11,284 bases of DNA, taken from positions 1 to 11,284 of the forward strand of contig JAGWIH010000042.1 in NCBI GenBank assembly GCA_028866355.1, in the 5' to 3' direction. Made by a program: the position numbers and the translations under genes. How positions within the stretch are numbered: the first letter of the stretch is position 1; each line of letters starts with the position of its first letter. This stretch comes from Alphaproteobacteria bacterium (GTDB taxonomy: Bacteria; Pseudomonadota; Alphaproteobacteria; ATCC43930; CGMCC-115725). The notes under the pieces were generated by a model that saw only the letters and a program-made list of their open reading frames with translations, searched no databases and had not been told where the DNA came from. Below are positions 1 to 7,328 of this stretch, one piece after another.

Positions 1-151
1 GCGCAAATTTGAATTCTTGATCTCGTCGATGACCCACGCCTGCCCCTTTTGCATCAGCTCCGCCGTGCGGTCCCACACCCCGCGCTTCCGCGCCGCGGCA
101 AGGTCCCAGCCTTCGAAGCCGTACAGGTTGGTGAAGATGCGGTCTTTATCT

Positions 152-159
<8 letters not shown>
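1..159 (-). CDS. nuoF: NADH-quinone oxidoreductase subunit F (NuoF), N-terminal 53 residues only
   Basis: This is the 5' end of the gene for the flavoprotein subunit of complex I, which in the family binds NADH, FMN and a 4Fe-4S cluster in the peripheral arm. Only 53 codons are in the window; the gene continues past base 1. The visible N-terminus begins MLEDKDRIFTNLYG and continues through WVIDEIKNSNLR, which matches alphaproteobacterial NuoF just before the glycine-rich nucleotide-binding loop (not visible here). The ATG at 157-159 lies inside the end of nuoE, overlapping it by 8 bases, so translation is probably coupled. Identity is secure from the start sequence and operon position; nothing can be said about the catalytic part. 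Confidence 0.95.
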
Positions 160-754
<595 letters not shown>

Positions 755-758
755 GAAC

Positions 759-1313
759 TCAATCCTCTCCGCCGGTATGAAAACCTATGCGCCTCTTGGG
801 GTGAAGCGGCGGATTTTTGATCCAGCGAATATCCTGCGACAAGCGATCTATATCCTCGACCAGAACCTCGATAACCGAGGCGGTTTGCTGCTGGCCCCGT
901 TCAAGTTTCGCCAGACGGTCGGCAATGTCTTTATGGGCAACGGCCAATTCGCGCAAGCGGACGAAGGCCCGCATAATCATGATGTTCATCGCCACGGCGC
1001 GCGGCGCGCGCAAAACCGACGACAGCATGGCGATGCCTTCCTGCGTAAAGGCATAAGGCAAATGCCCGCCAAGGCGGCCTTTTGAAGGTATCACAAATTG
1101 TGATACCAGCGCGTCAACCTCGCCCTCCGTCAAACGGAACATGAAATCGTCGGGAAAACGCTCGCGATTGCGCTTGACCTGCTGGCGCAGGGCAATGGGT
1201 TTGACGCCGTACAAGGTCGCCAGATCGCTGTCGAGAACGATCTTTTGCCCGCGCAGAACGCGGATAACGCTTTCGACCGGCATCACAGCCGCTTTCTTGC
1301 GCAGGGCGCTCAC
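759..1313 (-). CDS. ORF6N-domain protein embedded in the nuo operon
   Basis: The 184-residue product carries an ORF6N domain (about residues 14-105; IRVLRGQKIVLDSDLATLYGV, then VKRN.ERFPDDFMFRLT, GGHLPYAFTQEG and AMLSSVLRA). This DNA-binding-type domain is found in phage and horizontally moved bacterial proteins. A probable coiled coil (about 118-165) and a tail ending KRRIGF follow. I chose the GTG at 1311-1313: it overlaps the nuoD stop as GTGA and has GGGGAG 8 bases upstream. An ATG at 1281-1283 would give 174 residues and keep the whole domain, with a poorer ribosome site. The gene lies tightly between nuoD and nuoE and has no known role in complex I. Its coding sequence holds a perfect 21-base palindrome. 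The family assignment is firm; the function in the cell is unknown. Confidence 0.9.
   Translation of the reverse strand: MSALRKKAAVMPVESVIRVLRGQKIVLDSDLATLYGVKPIALRQQVKRNRERFPDDFMFRLTEGEVDALVSQFVIPSKGRLGGHLPYAFTQEGIAMLSSVLRAPRAVAMNIMIMRAFVRLRELAVAHKDIADRLAKLERGQQQTASVIEVLVEDIDRLSQDIRWIKNPPLHPKRRIGFHTGGED
1087..1107. repeat. Perfect 21-base palindrome inside the ORF6N gene
   Basis: The arms are GGTATCACAA and TTGTGATACC around one central A, so all ten pairs match. It is AT-rich in an otherwise GC-rich region and encodes the ORF6N residues V-S-Q-F-V-I-P. It could be a protein-binding operator or an mRNA hairpin. Presence is certain from the sequence; a function is not shown. Confidence 0.9.
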
Positions 1314-2527
1314 CGGTCGATCTCCCCGAACACGATATCCATGCTGCCGATGATGGCGACGGTGTCGGCAAGCAGCGTGCCCTTGCACATGAAATCCGTG
1401 CCCTGCAAATGCGCGAAACCCGCTGACCGTATCTTGCAGCGATAAGGTTTATTGCTGCCGTCGGCGACCAGATAGACGCCGAACTCGCCCTTGGGCGCTT
1501 CGACGGCCGTATAAGTCTCGCCCGCCGGCACGTGATAGCCCTCGGTATAGAGCTTGAAGTGATGGATGAGCGCTTCCATCGAGCTCTTCATCTCGGCGCG
1601 CGGCGGCGGCGAGACCTTGCGGTCGTCGATCATGTGCGCGCCCGCCGGCATCCGGTCGATGCACTGTTTGATGATGCGCAAGGATTGGCGCATCTCTTCC
1701 ATCCGCACCAGATAGCGGTCCCAGCAATCGCCGTTCTTGCCGATCGGGATGTCGAAATCCATCTCGGCATAGACGTCGTAGGGCTGGGCCTTGCGCAGGT
1801 CCCACGGCACGCCCGAGGCGCGCAGCATCGGACCGGAGAAGCCCCAATCGATCGCCTGCGCACGCGTCATGCGGCCGATGTCGACGGTGCGCTGCTTGAA
1901 GATGCGGTTCTCGGTGAGGAGCTGCTCGAGATCGTCGATGCGTTTGGGGAACTGGTCGCAGAAGGCGGCGATGTCCTCGAGCAGGCCGGGCGACAGATCC
2001 TGGTGCACGCCGCCGGGGCGGAAATAATTGGCGTGCAGCCGCGCGCCCGACGCGCGCTCGTAGAATTCCATCAGCTTCTCGCGCTCTTCGAAGCCCCAGA
2101 GCAGCGGCGTGATCGCGCCGACGTCGAGCGCGAAGGCGGTCAGATTGAGGAGATGGTTGAGGATGCGGGTGATCTCGGAATAGAGCACGCGGATATATTG
2201 CGCGCGCGGCGGCGGCGTAATGCCCATCAGCTTTTCGATGGCAAGCGCGAACGCGTGCTCCTGGCACATCGGCGAGACGTAATCGAGCCGGTCGAAGTAC
2301 GGCGTCGCCTGCATATAGGTCTTGTACTCGATGAGCTTCTCGGTGCCGCGATGCAGCAGGCCGATGTGCGGATCGGCACGCTCGATCACCTCGCCGTCCA
2401 TCTCCAGCACCAGGCGCAGCACGCCGTGCGCCGCCGGATGCTGCGGCCCGAAATTCATCGTGAAGCTTTTGATCGCGGCCTCTTCGTTGGCCATGGCCGG
2501 TTGAACCGACACCGTATCGGCGCTCAT
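1310..2527 (-). CDS. nuoD: NADH-quinone oxidoreductase subunit D (NuoD), 49 kDa-type
   Basis: This 405-residue subunit, with NuoB, forms the quinone-reduction site of complex I at the base of the peripheral arm. The N-terminal quinone-pocket loop reads NFGPQHPAAHG (residues 25-35). His34 and Tyr83 (DRLDYVSPM) have the spacing of the bovine 49 kDa residues His59 and Tyr108. The signature HRGTEKLIEYKTYMQ lies at 59-73. The conserved C-terminus (CKIRSAGFAHLQGTDF, ending GSMDIVFGEIDR) is complete, so the protein is full length. The ATG at 2525-2527 overlaps the nuoC stop as ATGA; a second ATG at residue 12 (MANEEAAIKSF) is the start used by many relatives. Downstream the stop overlaps the ORF6N gene instead of leading to nuoE. 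Confidence 0.97.
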   Translation of the reverse strand: MSADTVSVQPAMANEEAAIKSFTMNFGPQHPAAHGVLRLVLEMDGEVIERADPHIGLLHRGTEKLIEYKTYMQATPYFDRLDYVSPMCQEHAFALAIEKLMGITPPPRAQYIRVLYSEITRILNHLLNLTAFALDVGAITPLLWGFEEREKLMEFYERASGARLHANYFRPGGVHQDLSPGLLEDIAAFCDQFPKRIDDLEQLLTENRIFKQRTVDIGRMTRAQAIDWGFSGPMLRASGVPWDLRKAQPYDVYAEMDFDIPIGKNGDCWDRYLVRMEEMRQSLRIIKQCIDRMPAGAHMIDDRKVSPPPRAEMKSSMEALIHHFKLYTEGYHVPAGETYTAVEAPKGEFGVYLVADGSNKPYRCKIRSAGFAHLQGTDFMCKGTLLADTVAIIGSMDIVFGEIDR

Positions 2528-3141
2528 TTCGCGCCATCCTGGCCATCGGCCTTCTCGTCGCCCGGCAGAATCGTGCTCATGCCTTCCCACGGCGACAGGA
2601 AATCGAAGCTGCGGAATTCCTGCTTGAGCTTAACCGGCTCGTAGACGACGCGCTTCTGCTCTTCGTCGTAGCGCACCTCGACATAACCGGTGAGCGGGAA
2701 GTCCTTGCGCAGCGGATGGCCTTCGAAGCCGTAATCGGTGAGGATGCGGCGCAGATCGGGATGATCGGCGAAATAGACGCCGAGCAAATCCCAGCACTCC
2801 CGCTCGCACCAGCCGGCGGCGCTGTAAACCGACGTCGCCGACGGCACCGGCGTCAGTTCGTCGGTCGTCACCTTGAGCCGGATGCGGCGATTGTGCGTCA
2901 GGCTCAGAAGGTTGTAGACGACCTCGAGCCGTTCGGCGCGTTCGGGATAATCGACACCGCAGATATCGACCAACACGTCGAACCGGCAGCTCGGATCGTC
3001 GCGCAGGAATTGCAGCACGCGCACGATCGCCTCGCGGCGCACGTCGACCATCAGCTCGTCGTGCGCGATCTCGCGGCGCAACACGTCCTGCGGAAAGGCG
3101 GCGGCCACCTTTTCGCCGAGGGCCTCAAGCGGCTGTGTCAT
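2524..3141 (-). CDS. nuoC: NADH-quinone oxidoreductase subunit C (NuoC), 30 kDa-type
   Basis: This 205-residue hydrophilic subunit joins the NuoB/NuoD core of the peripheral arm and carries no cofactor. The family signature is clear at residues 113-134 (ERECWDLLGVYFADHPDL, then RRIL), followed by the typical DYGFEGHPLRKDFPLTGYVE stretch. The N-terminal half shows the usual FDVLVDICGVDYPER segment. Length is normal for a separate NuoC, not the NuoCD fusion of enterobacteria. The ATG at 3139-3141 has AGGA about 6 bases upstream. The gene is 25 bases after nuoB and overlaps nuoD by four bases (ATGA), which indicates one coupled transcript. Confidence 0.97.
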   Translation of the reverse strand: MTQPLEALGEKVAAAFPQDVLRREIAHDELMVDVRREAIVRVLQFLRDDPSCRFDVLVDICGVDYPERAERLEVVYNLLSLTHNRRIRLKVTTDELTPVPSATSVYSAAGWCERECWDLLGVYFADHPDLRRILTDYGFEGHPLRKDFPLTGYVEVRYDEEQKRVVYEPVKLKQEFRSFDFLSPWEGMSTILPGDEKADGQDGAK

Positions 3142-3166
3142 TCTTCGTCCTGTCGAGCCTCACCGG

Positions 3167-3664
3167 TCAGCGCGCGAAACGCCGCTCGCGATGGATCTTT
3201 TTCTGTAGTTGCAGCACGCCGTAAAGCAACGCCTCCGCGGTGGGTGGGCAGCCGGGAACATAGATGTCCACCGGCACGACGCGATCGCAGCCGCGCACCA
3301 CCGAGTAGGAATAATGATAATAGCCGCCGCCATTGGCGCACGAGCCCATCGAGATCACCCAACGCGGCTCGGCCATCTGGTCGTAAACCTTGCGCAACGC
3401 CGGCGCCATCTTGTTGCACAGCGTGCCGGCGACGATCATCACGTCGGATTGCCGTGGGCTCGGCCGGAAGACGACACCGAAGCGGTCGAGGTCATAGCGC
3501 GAGGCGGCGGTGTGCATCATCTCGACCGCGCAACAAGCAAGGCCGAAGGTCATCGGCCAGAGCGAGCCGGTCTGCGCCCACTTCACCAGCTGATCGACCG
3601 TCGACAGGATGAAACCTTGACGACGCGCTTCGGAAAACGCCTCGGCCGGCGCGATCACTCCCAT
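3167..3664 (-). CDS. nuoB: NADH-quinone oxidoreductase subunit B (NuoB), PSST-type
   Basis: The 165-residue product holds the terminal N2 4Fe-4S cluster that passes electrons to quinone. All four ligands are present: the tandem Cys44-Cys45 (GLACCAVEMM), Cys109 (GSCANGGGYYHYSYS) and Cys139 (VPGCPPTAEALLYG). The open frame extends further upstream, but the ATG at 3662-3664 fits the family and has GGGGG about 7 bases upstream; it overlaps the last ten bases of nuoA. A GTG at 3656-3658 is a less likely start. The protein is shorter at the N-terminus than NuoB1 of Rhizobium or Bradyrhizobium as I recall them. It reads SLWPMTFGLACC and HTAASRYDLDRFG where those have SLMWMTFGL, and it has Cys83 in TLCNKMAP where Thr is usual. 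Confidence 0.97.
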   Translation of the reverse strand: MGVIAPAEAFSEARRQGFILSTVDQLVKWAQTGSLWPMTFGLACCAVEMMHTAASRYDLDRFGVVFRPSPRQSDVMIVAGTLCNKMAPALRKVYDQMAEPRWVISMGSCANGGGYYHYSYSVVRGCDRVVPVDIYVPGCPPTAEALLYGVLQLQKKIHRERRFAR

Positions 3665-4020
3665 TCGAGCGCCCCCGTCTTCCATTCGTAAATGAACCCG
3701 ACGGTAAGGACGCCGAGGAAGACCATCATCGACCAGAAACCGAAGACGCCGATCTTGCCGAGCGCAACCGCCCACGGGAACAGGAAAGCGACTTCGAGAT
3801 CGAAGATGATGAACAGCAGCGACACCAGATAGAAACGCACGTCGAATTTGGTGCGCGCGTCGGAAAACGGCGGGAAGCCGCACTCATAGGGCGACACTTT
3901 TTCCGAATCGGGTTTTTGCCGCACGAGAATGAACGACGCCAGCACGATGACGACGGACAGCGCGACGGCGACCCCGATGAAGATCAGGATCGGCAGATAC
4001 TCGCGCAGCAAACTGTCCAT
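3655..4020 (-). CDS. nuoA: NADH-quinone oxidoreductase subunit A (NuoA)
   Basis: This is the small membrane subunit of complex I that sits next to the quinone channel. It has 121 residues and three likely membrane helices (about 8-33, 62-86 and 92-112). The long conserved loop between the first two contains DSEKVSPYECGFPPFSDAR (38-56), the hallmark of the family, including the conserved Cys47. The ATG at 4018-4020 follows GGGAG at 8 bases; the 20 codons of open frame upstream have no family match. The ribosome site lies partly in the 3' arm of a small stem (CGCTC with GAGCG) just before the start. The gene leads the nuo operon, 65 bases after tRNA-Asp, with no separate promoter that I can see between them. 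Confidence 0.96.
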   Translation of the reverse strand: MDSLLREYLPILIFIGVAVALSVVIVLASFILVRQKPDSEKVSPYECGFPPFSDARTKFDVRFYLVSLLFIIFDLEVAFLFPWAVALGKIGVFGFWSMMVFLGVLTVGFIYEWKTGALEWE

Positions 4021-4085
4021 CGACGACGCTCCCAAACGAGCGCGATGGTGGCCTGCGAAAGGTGATGCTGACACCGTCACGCAAC

Positions 4086-4162
<77 letters not shown>

Positions 4163-4186
4163 GCAGCACCGACACCGCGGCGGCCA

Positions 4187-4216
4187 TTGCTACCCCCGTG
4201 GCCCCGGAGGTGTCAA
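4187..4216 (-). promoter_or_regulatory. Probable promoter for tRNA-Asp and possibly the nuo operon
   Basis: On the minus strand a perfect -35 box TTGACA (4211-4216) is followed after 18 bases by TAGCAA (4187-4192), about 25 bases before the mature tRNA-Asp 5' end. The -10 box is poor, so the call rests mainly on the -35 box and the position. Confidence 0.45.
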
Positions 4217-4557
4217 GCGCGGGAGGCCGGATTTTCCCAAGTTTTCCCTGGCCTTTCCGCCTCTTTCGGCAGTGCGGTATCGCACCGCAAAAACACGTCG
4301 GCCGACCCCAAAATTCCATCGCGGGATCGCGCCCTCATGTGGCGCGCGCGGCGACATCATTCAACCCGCCCGCCCTCGATCGGCGTCACCACCCCATGAC
4401 CCCGTTCGTCGGTCGCGCGCACACGCGCCGCAACACGCGAATCTGGATTCGCTTTTCGTCGGCACCGGCACATGCCGTTCCGACCTCACGCTGTGAAAGC
4501 GTGCGACAGCGTTAACCGCGATCCGCCGCGTGCGCGCGGAATTAACCGTTGCCGGAA

Positions 4558-4587
4558 TTGACAATCGCGTCCGGCGGCGCGCGATTT
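4558..4587 (+). promoter_or_regulatory. Possible promoter of the glycosyltransferase operon
   Basis: A perfect TTGACA at 4558-4563 stands about 70 bases before the first gene. At 18 bases spacing the -10 region reads CGATTT (4582-4587), which is weak. It is the best -35 match on this strand upstream of the operon; the second box is doubtful. Confidence 0.25.
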
Positions 4588-4632
4588 TCCGAGGATTTCG
4601 GCCATTGGCCCGGCACTTGCTGCCTTATAGGC

Positions 4633-5616
4633 ATGAAACCGGGCACGCTCGACGTCATCGTGCCGGCTCACAATGCCGGTCGCTTCCTCGGCGCCACGCT
4701 GCAAAGCGTCGCGCTGCAACACGTTTTGCCGCGCAGCGTCATCGTCGTCGACGATCGCAGCACCGACGACACCGCCGCCGTCGCCGTCGCCTGCGCCGCC
4801 GACTACGCCGACTTCCTGCCGATCCGGCTCTTACACAATACCGGCCCGCGCGGTCCGTCCGCGGCGCGCAATCTGGCGATCCGCCACAGCGACGCGGAGT
4901 TCGTCGCGTTGCTCGACGCCGACGACCTCGTCGCGCCGACGCACCATCAACTGTTGCTGTCGGCGATCCAAGCCGCGCCCGGCATCGTTGTCGCGTTCGG
5001 TGATTCGACCGAGTTCAATGCCCACGGCGAGATCGTGCGCAGTCAGCTCGCCAAGTCTGGCATCGGCGCGCGCAAGGCGACGACGCTCGCGAACGGCATC
5101 TTCACGCCCGCCGACGGCATGTTCACGGCGCTGCTCGGCGCCGGCGCCTTCGGCACCTCGGCCTGCATCATCCGCCGGCAAGCGGCGCTCGACGCCGGCC
5201 TGTTCGACGAAACGCTGTCTTTCGGCGAAGACACCGACTTGTTCCTGCGGCTGGCGCTCGCCGGTCGGTTCGCCTTCACCCGTGCGAAGGTGATGCACAA
5301 GCGCGAGCACGACAGCAATCTGACGCACGCGCGCAATACGCCGGAATTCGATCGCGCCAAGGTGCTGAGCCTGACGCGCCTGTCGGCGCAGGCCGAGACC
5401 CTGAAGCTGAGCGCCGCTGAGAAGGATGCGCTGCACGCCGAACTGGCGCGCGCGATCGACGCCTATACCTATCACGCGTCGCGCCGCGGTCCCGCCGGTT
5501 ATGGCGATGCACTGCGCCTCGCGCGCAGCGCCGGCCGCCCGGCCATCGCGTTCAAGCCGCGGCATCTCGCGCGCATGGTGTTGCGCGGCATGGGCGGGAC
5601 GAGCCGTAGCGCCTGA
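4633..5616 (+). CDS. Family 2 glycosyltransferase (GT-A fold)
   Basis: The 327-residue product is a cytoplasmic, inverting-type sugar transferase using a nucleotide-sugar donor. The GT-A core begins at once (LDVIVPAHNAGRFL, residues 6-19). It shows VVDDRSTDDT (38-47), the GPSAARNLAI segment (74-83), the metal-binding DADD (95-98) and the likely catalytic-base region GEDTDLFLRLA (198-208). There is no membrane helix after the catalytic domain, so the sugar acceptor is not suggested by the sequence. The frame is open 28 codons further upstream (TTG at 4549), but the ATG at 4633 starts right at the domain edge. It has no clear ribosome site, which leaves the start a little uncertain. It is the first gene of a three-gene operon; the next starts 11 bases later. 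Donor and acceptor are unknown. Confidence 0.88.
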   Translation: MKPGTLDVIVPAHNAGRFLGATLQSVALQHVLPRSVIVVDDRSTDDTAAVAVACAADYADFLPIRLLHNTGPRGPSAARNLAIRHSDAEFVALLDADDLVAPTHHQLLLSAIQAAPGIVVAFGDSTEFNAHGEIVRSQLAKSGIGARKATTLANGIFTPADGMFTALLGAGAFGTSACIIRRQAALDAGLFDETLSFGEDTDLFLRLALAGRFAFTRAKVMHKREHDSNLTHARNTPEFDRAKVLSLTRLSAQAETLKLSAAEKDALHAELARAIDAYTYHASRRGPAGYGDALRLARSAGRPAIAFKPRHLARMVLRGMGGTSRSA

Positions 5617-5627
5617 GGTTTGTTGTC

Positions 5628-7328
5628 ATGACCATGCCCGCCACGCTCGAAGCTACGCCGTCCACGCAGCCGCGTGTCATCCGGCTTATCCGGGCTGCGC
5701 TGCCATCACGCATCGCGGCCCTTGCCATCGTGCTGGTCGGTATTGCGGCCGCCGCGGTCACGTTCGCCGCCGCGCATTACGGTCCGACCATCGACGAAGG
5801 CGCGCATATCGCCGCCGGCATGCAATGGCTCGATCAGGGGCGTTACGCCTACGAGCCGAGCACGCCGCCGCTCGCCCGCGTCGCCGACGCGCTCGGCCCC
5901 TATCTCGCCGGCGCCCGCAGCACCTTCAATCCCGACATGTGGCACGAAGGCGACGACATCCTGCGCGCCTCGAGCAATCCCGCGGGCATGCTTGCCCTGG
6001 CCCGCCTCGGCACCCTCGCCTTCCTGCTGCTCGCCGCGAGCGTGATCTGGCGCTGGAGCCGCCGTCTTGGCGACGAGCCGACGGCGCTGTGTGCCCTGGC
6101 GCTGTTCCTGGCACTGCCACCTGTGCTCGCACACGCCGGCCTTGCCACCACCGACATGGCGGTCGCCGCGACCTTCGGTCTTGCGATACTGGCCGCCATC
6201 CGCTGGTTGGAACGGCCCGACCTCGGCCGCAGCCTGGCGCTCGGCGCCGCCGGCGCGCTGATGATCCTGTCCAAGTTCACCGTCTTCCTGTTCTTTCCGG
6301 CGGCGCTGCTGCCGGTCCTGAGCTGGCGCCTGTGGATCGACGGCCACAAGCGTTGGCCGGCGCGAATCTGGCTTTACGGCACCGCGTTCGCCACGCTGGC
6401 TGCGGTCATGGTGATTTGGGGCGGCTATCGTTTCTCGGTCGGATCGCTGGGATACGAACCGGCGCTGGTCGGTCAACAGATCGCCGCGACGGCGGCGCAT
6501 CCCGCCACGGGCCTCGCGGCGTCCATCGCCAAGCTGCCGGTCTATCCGGCGCATGAATTCTTCCGCGGCATCTTCGATACCAGCCGCCGGGTCGACGCAC
6601 ACCACGACCCGGTGTTCCTGCTCGGCCATCTCAGCCAGGGCGGCTTGTGGTACTTCTTCCCGGTCGACCTGCTGGCGAAAACGCCGCTGCCGTTCCTGAT
6701 CGCCGCCGCCTTGGGCATCGTGATGCTGTTGCAGCGCTCGCGTGCGCTGCGCGACTGGCGCATCGCCGCGCCGGCATTGGCGGCGATCGGCGTGCTCGCC
6801 GGCTCGATGGCGAGCCCAGTCGATTTCGGCATCCGCTATCTGCTGCCGATCTATCCGTTGCTGGCGATCGCCGCCGGCACGGCGTTGCTGACGCTGGCGC
6901 GTGGCAAGGGTTGGGACAAGGTCACGGCCTGCGTGCTGTTGCTGTGGGCCGGCGCCGATGCCGTCACCGCCTATCCCGACTACCTGCCGTGGTTCAACGC
7001 CCTCGCCGGCGCCACGCCGCAAACGGTTTCGATCAATTCGGATCTCGATTGGGGCCAGGACGTCAAACGGCTCGATCAGGACGTGCGCGCCCTCGGCATC
7101 CATCACATCCACGTCGCGGTGCTCGAGCAGTCGGAATACGATCTGCGCGCATACATCGCCGGCTACGACAAGCTGTTGCCGGGCACACCGGTCGGCGGCT
7201 GGATCGCTGTCAGCCAATACATGCTGCACGAACAGCCGGGCTATGCGTGGCTCCGCGCGTACGCGCCGGTCGCCACCGTCGGCGCGTCGATCCTGCTCTA
7301 TCACTTGCCGGAGAACGCCAATGAGTAG
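5628..7328 (+). CDS. Membrane glycosyltransferase, GT39/ArnT-like (lipid-linked sugar donor)
   Basis: This 566-residue polytopic protein belongs to the GT-C glycosyltransferases, which move a sugar from a polyprenyl-phosphate carrier to an acceptor on the outer face of the inner membrane. The first helix (about 28-50) is followed by GPTIDEGAHIAAG. Its Asp56-Glu57 pair is the expected catalytic-site motif of the first external loop, and EPSTPPLARVADALGPYL follows. LATTDMAVA (172-180) and LSKFT (214-218) are further family positions. The C-terminal external part contains SINSDLDWGQDVKRL (near 468-482), a pattern I know from many GT39-type annotations. GAGG lies 9 bases before the ATG at 5628; a second in-frame ATG follows at 5634. 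The final codons overlap the next gene by 8 bases. The sugar and acceptor cannot be read from the sequence. Confidence 0.85.
   Translation: MTMPATLEATPSTQPRVIRLIRAALPSRIAALAIVLVGIAAAAVTFAAAHYGPTIDEGAHIAAGMQWLDQGRYAYEPSTPPLARVADALGPYLAGARSTFNPDMWHEGDDILRASSNPAGMLALARLGTLAFLLLAASVIWRWSRRLGDEPTALCALALFLALPPVLAHAGLATTDMAVAATFGLAILAAIRWLERPDLGRSLALGAAGALMILSKFTVFLFFPAALLPVLSWRLWIDGHKRWPARIWLYGTAFATLAAVMVIWGGYRFSVGSLGYEPALVGQQIAATAAHPATGLAASIAKLPVYPAHEFFRGIFDTSRRVDAHHDPVFLLGHLSQGGLWYFFPVDLLAKTPLPFLIAAALGIVMLLQRSRALRDWRIAAPALAAIGVLAGSMASPVDFGIRYLLPIYPLLAIAAGTALLTLARGKGWDKVTACVLLLWAGADAVTAYPDYLPWFNALAGATPQTVSINSDLDWGQDVKRLDQDVRALGIHHIHVAVLEQSEYDLRAYIAGYDKLLPGTPVGGWIAVSQYMLHEQPGYAWLRAYAPVATVGASILLYHLPENANE

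Larger units (their letters stand above)
4163..4632. other. Gene-free divergent intergenic region, about 470 bases
   Basis: This lies between tRNA-Asp (minus) and the glycosyltransferase operon (plus). The short open frames on both strands have no recognisable protein pattern. Visible elements are the tRNA-Asp promoter, a small hairpin at 4273-4289 (TGCGGT with ACCGCA) of unknown role, two TTAACCG heptamers at 4512-4518 and 4542-4548, and a possible plus-strand promoter at 4558-4587. Nothing else is supported. Confidence 0.7.

Noticed and set aside
1314..1388. Upstream extension of the ORF6N gene to 1388
   Set aside because: The extra 25 residues overlap nuoD, are Arg/His-rich and precede the GTG with a good ribosome site.
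1532..2644. A 370-codon plus-strand open frame opposite nuoD
   Set aside because: Antisense shadow; nuoD is certain and the frame shows no family features.
4605..4632. TATAGG just before the GT2 start as a -10 box
   Set aside because: It would place transcription start after the ATG, and the upstream box spacing is too short.
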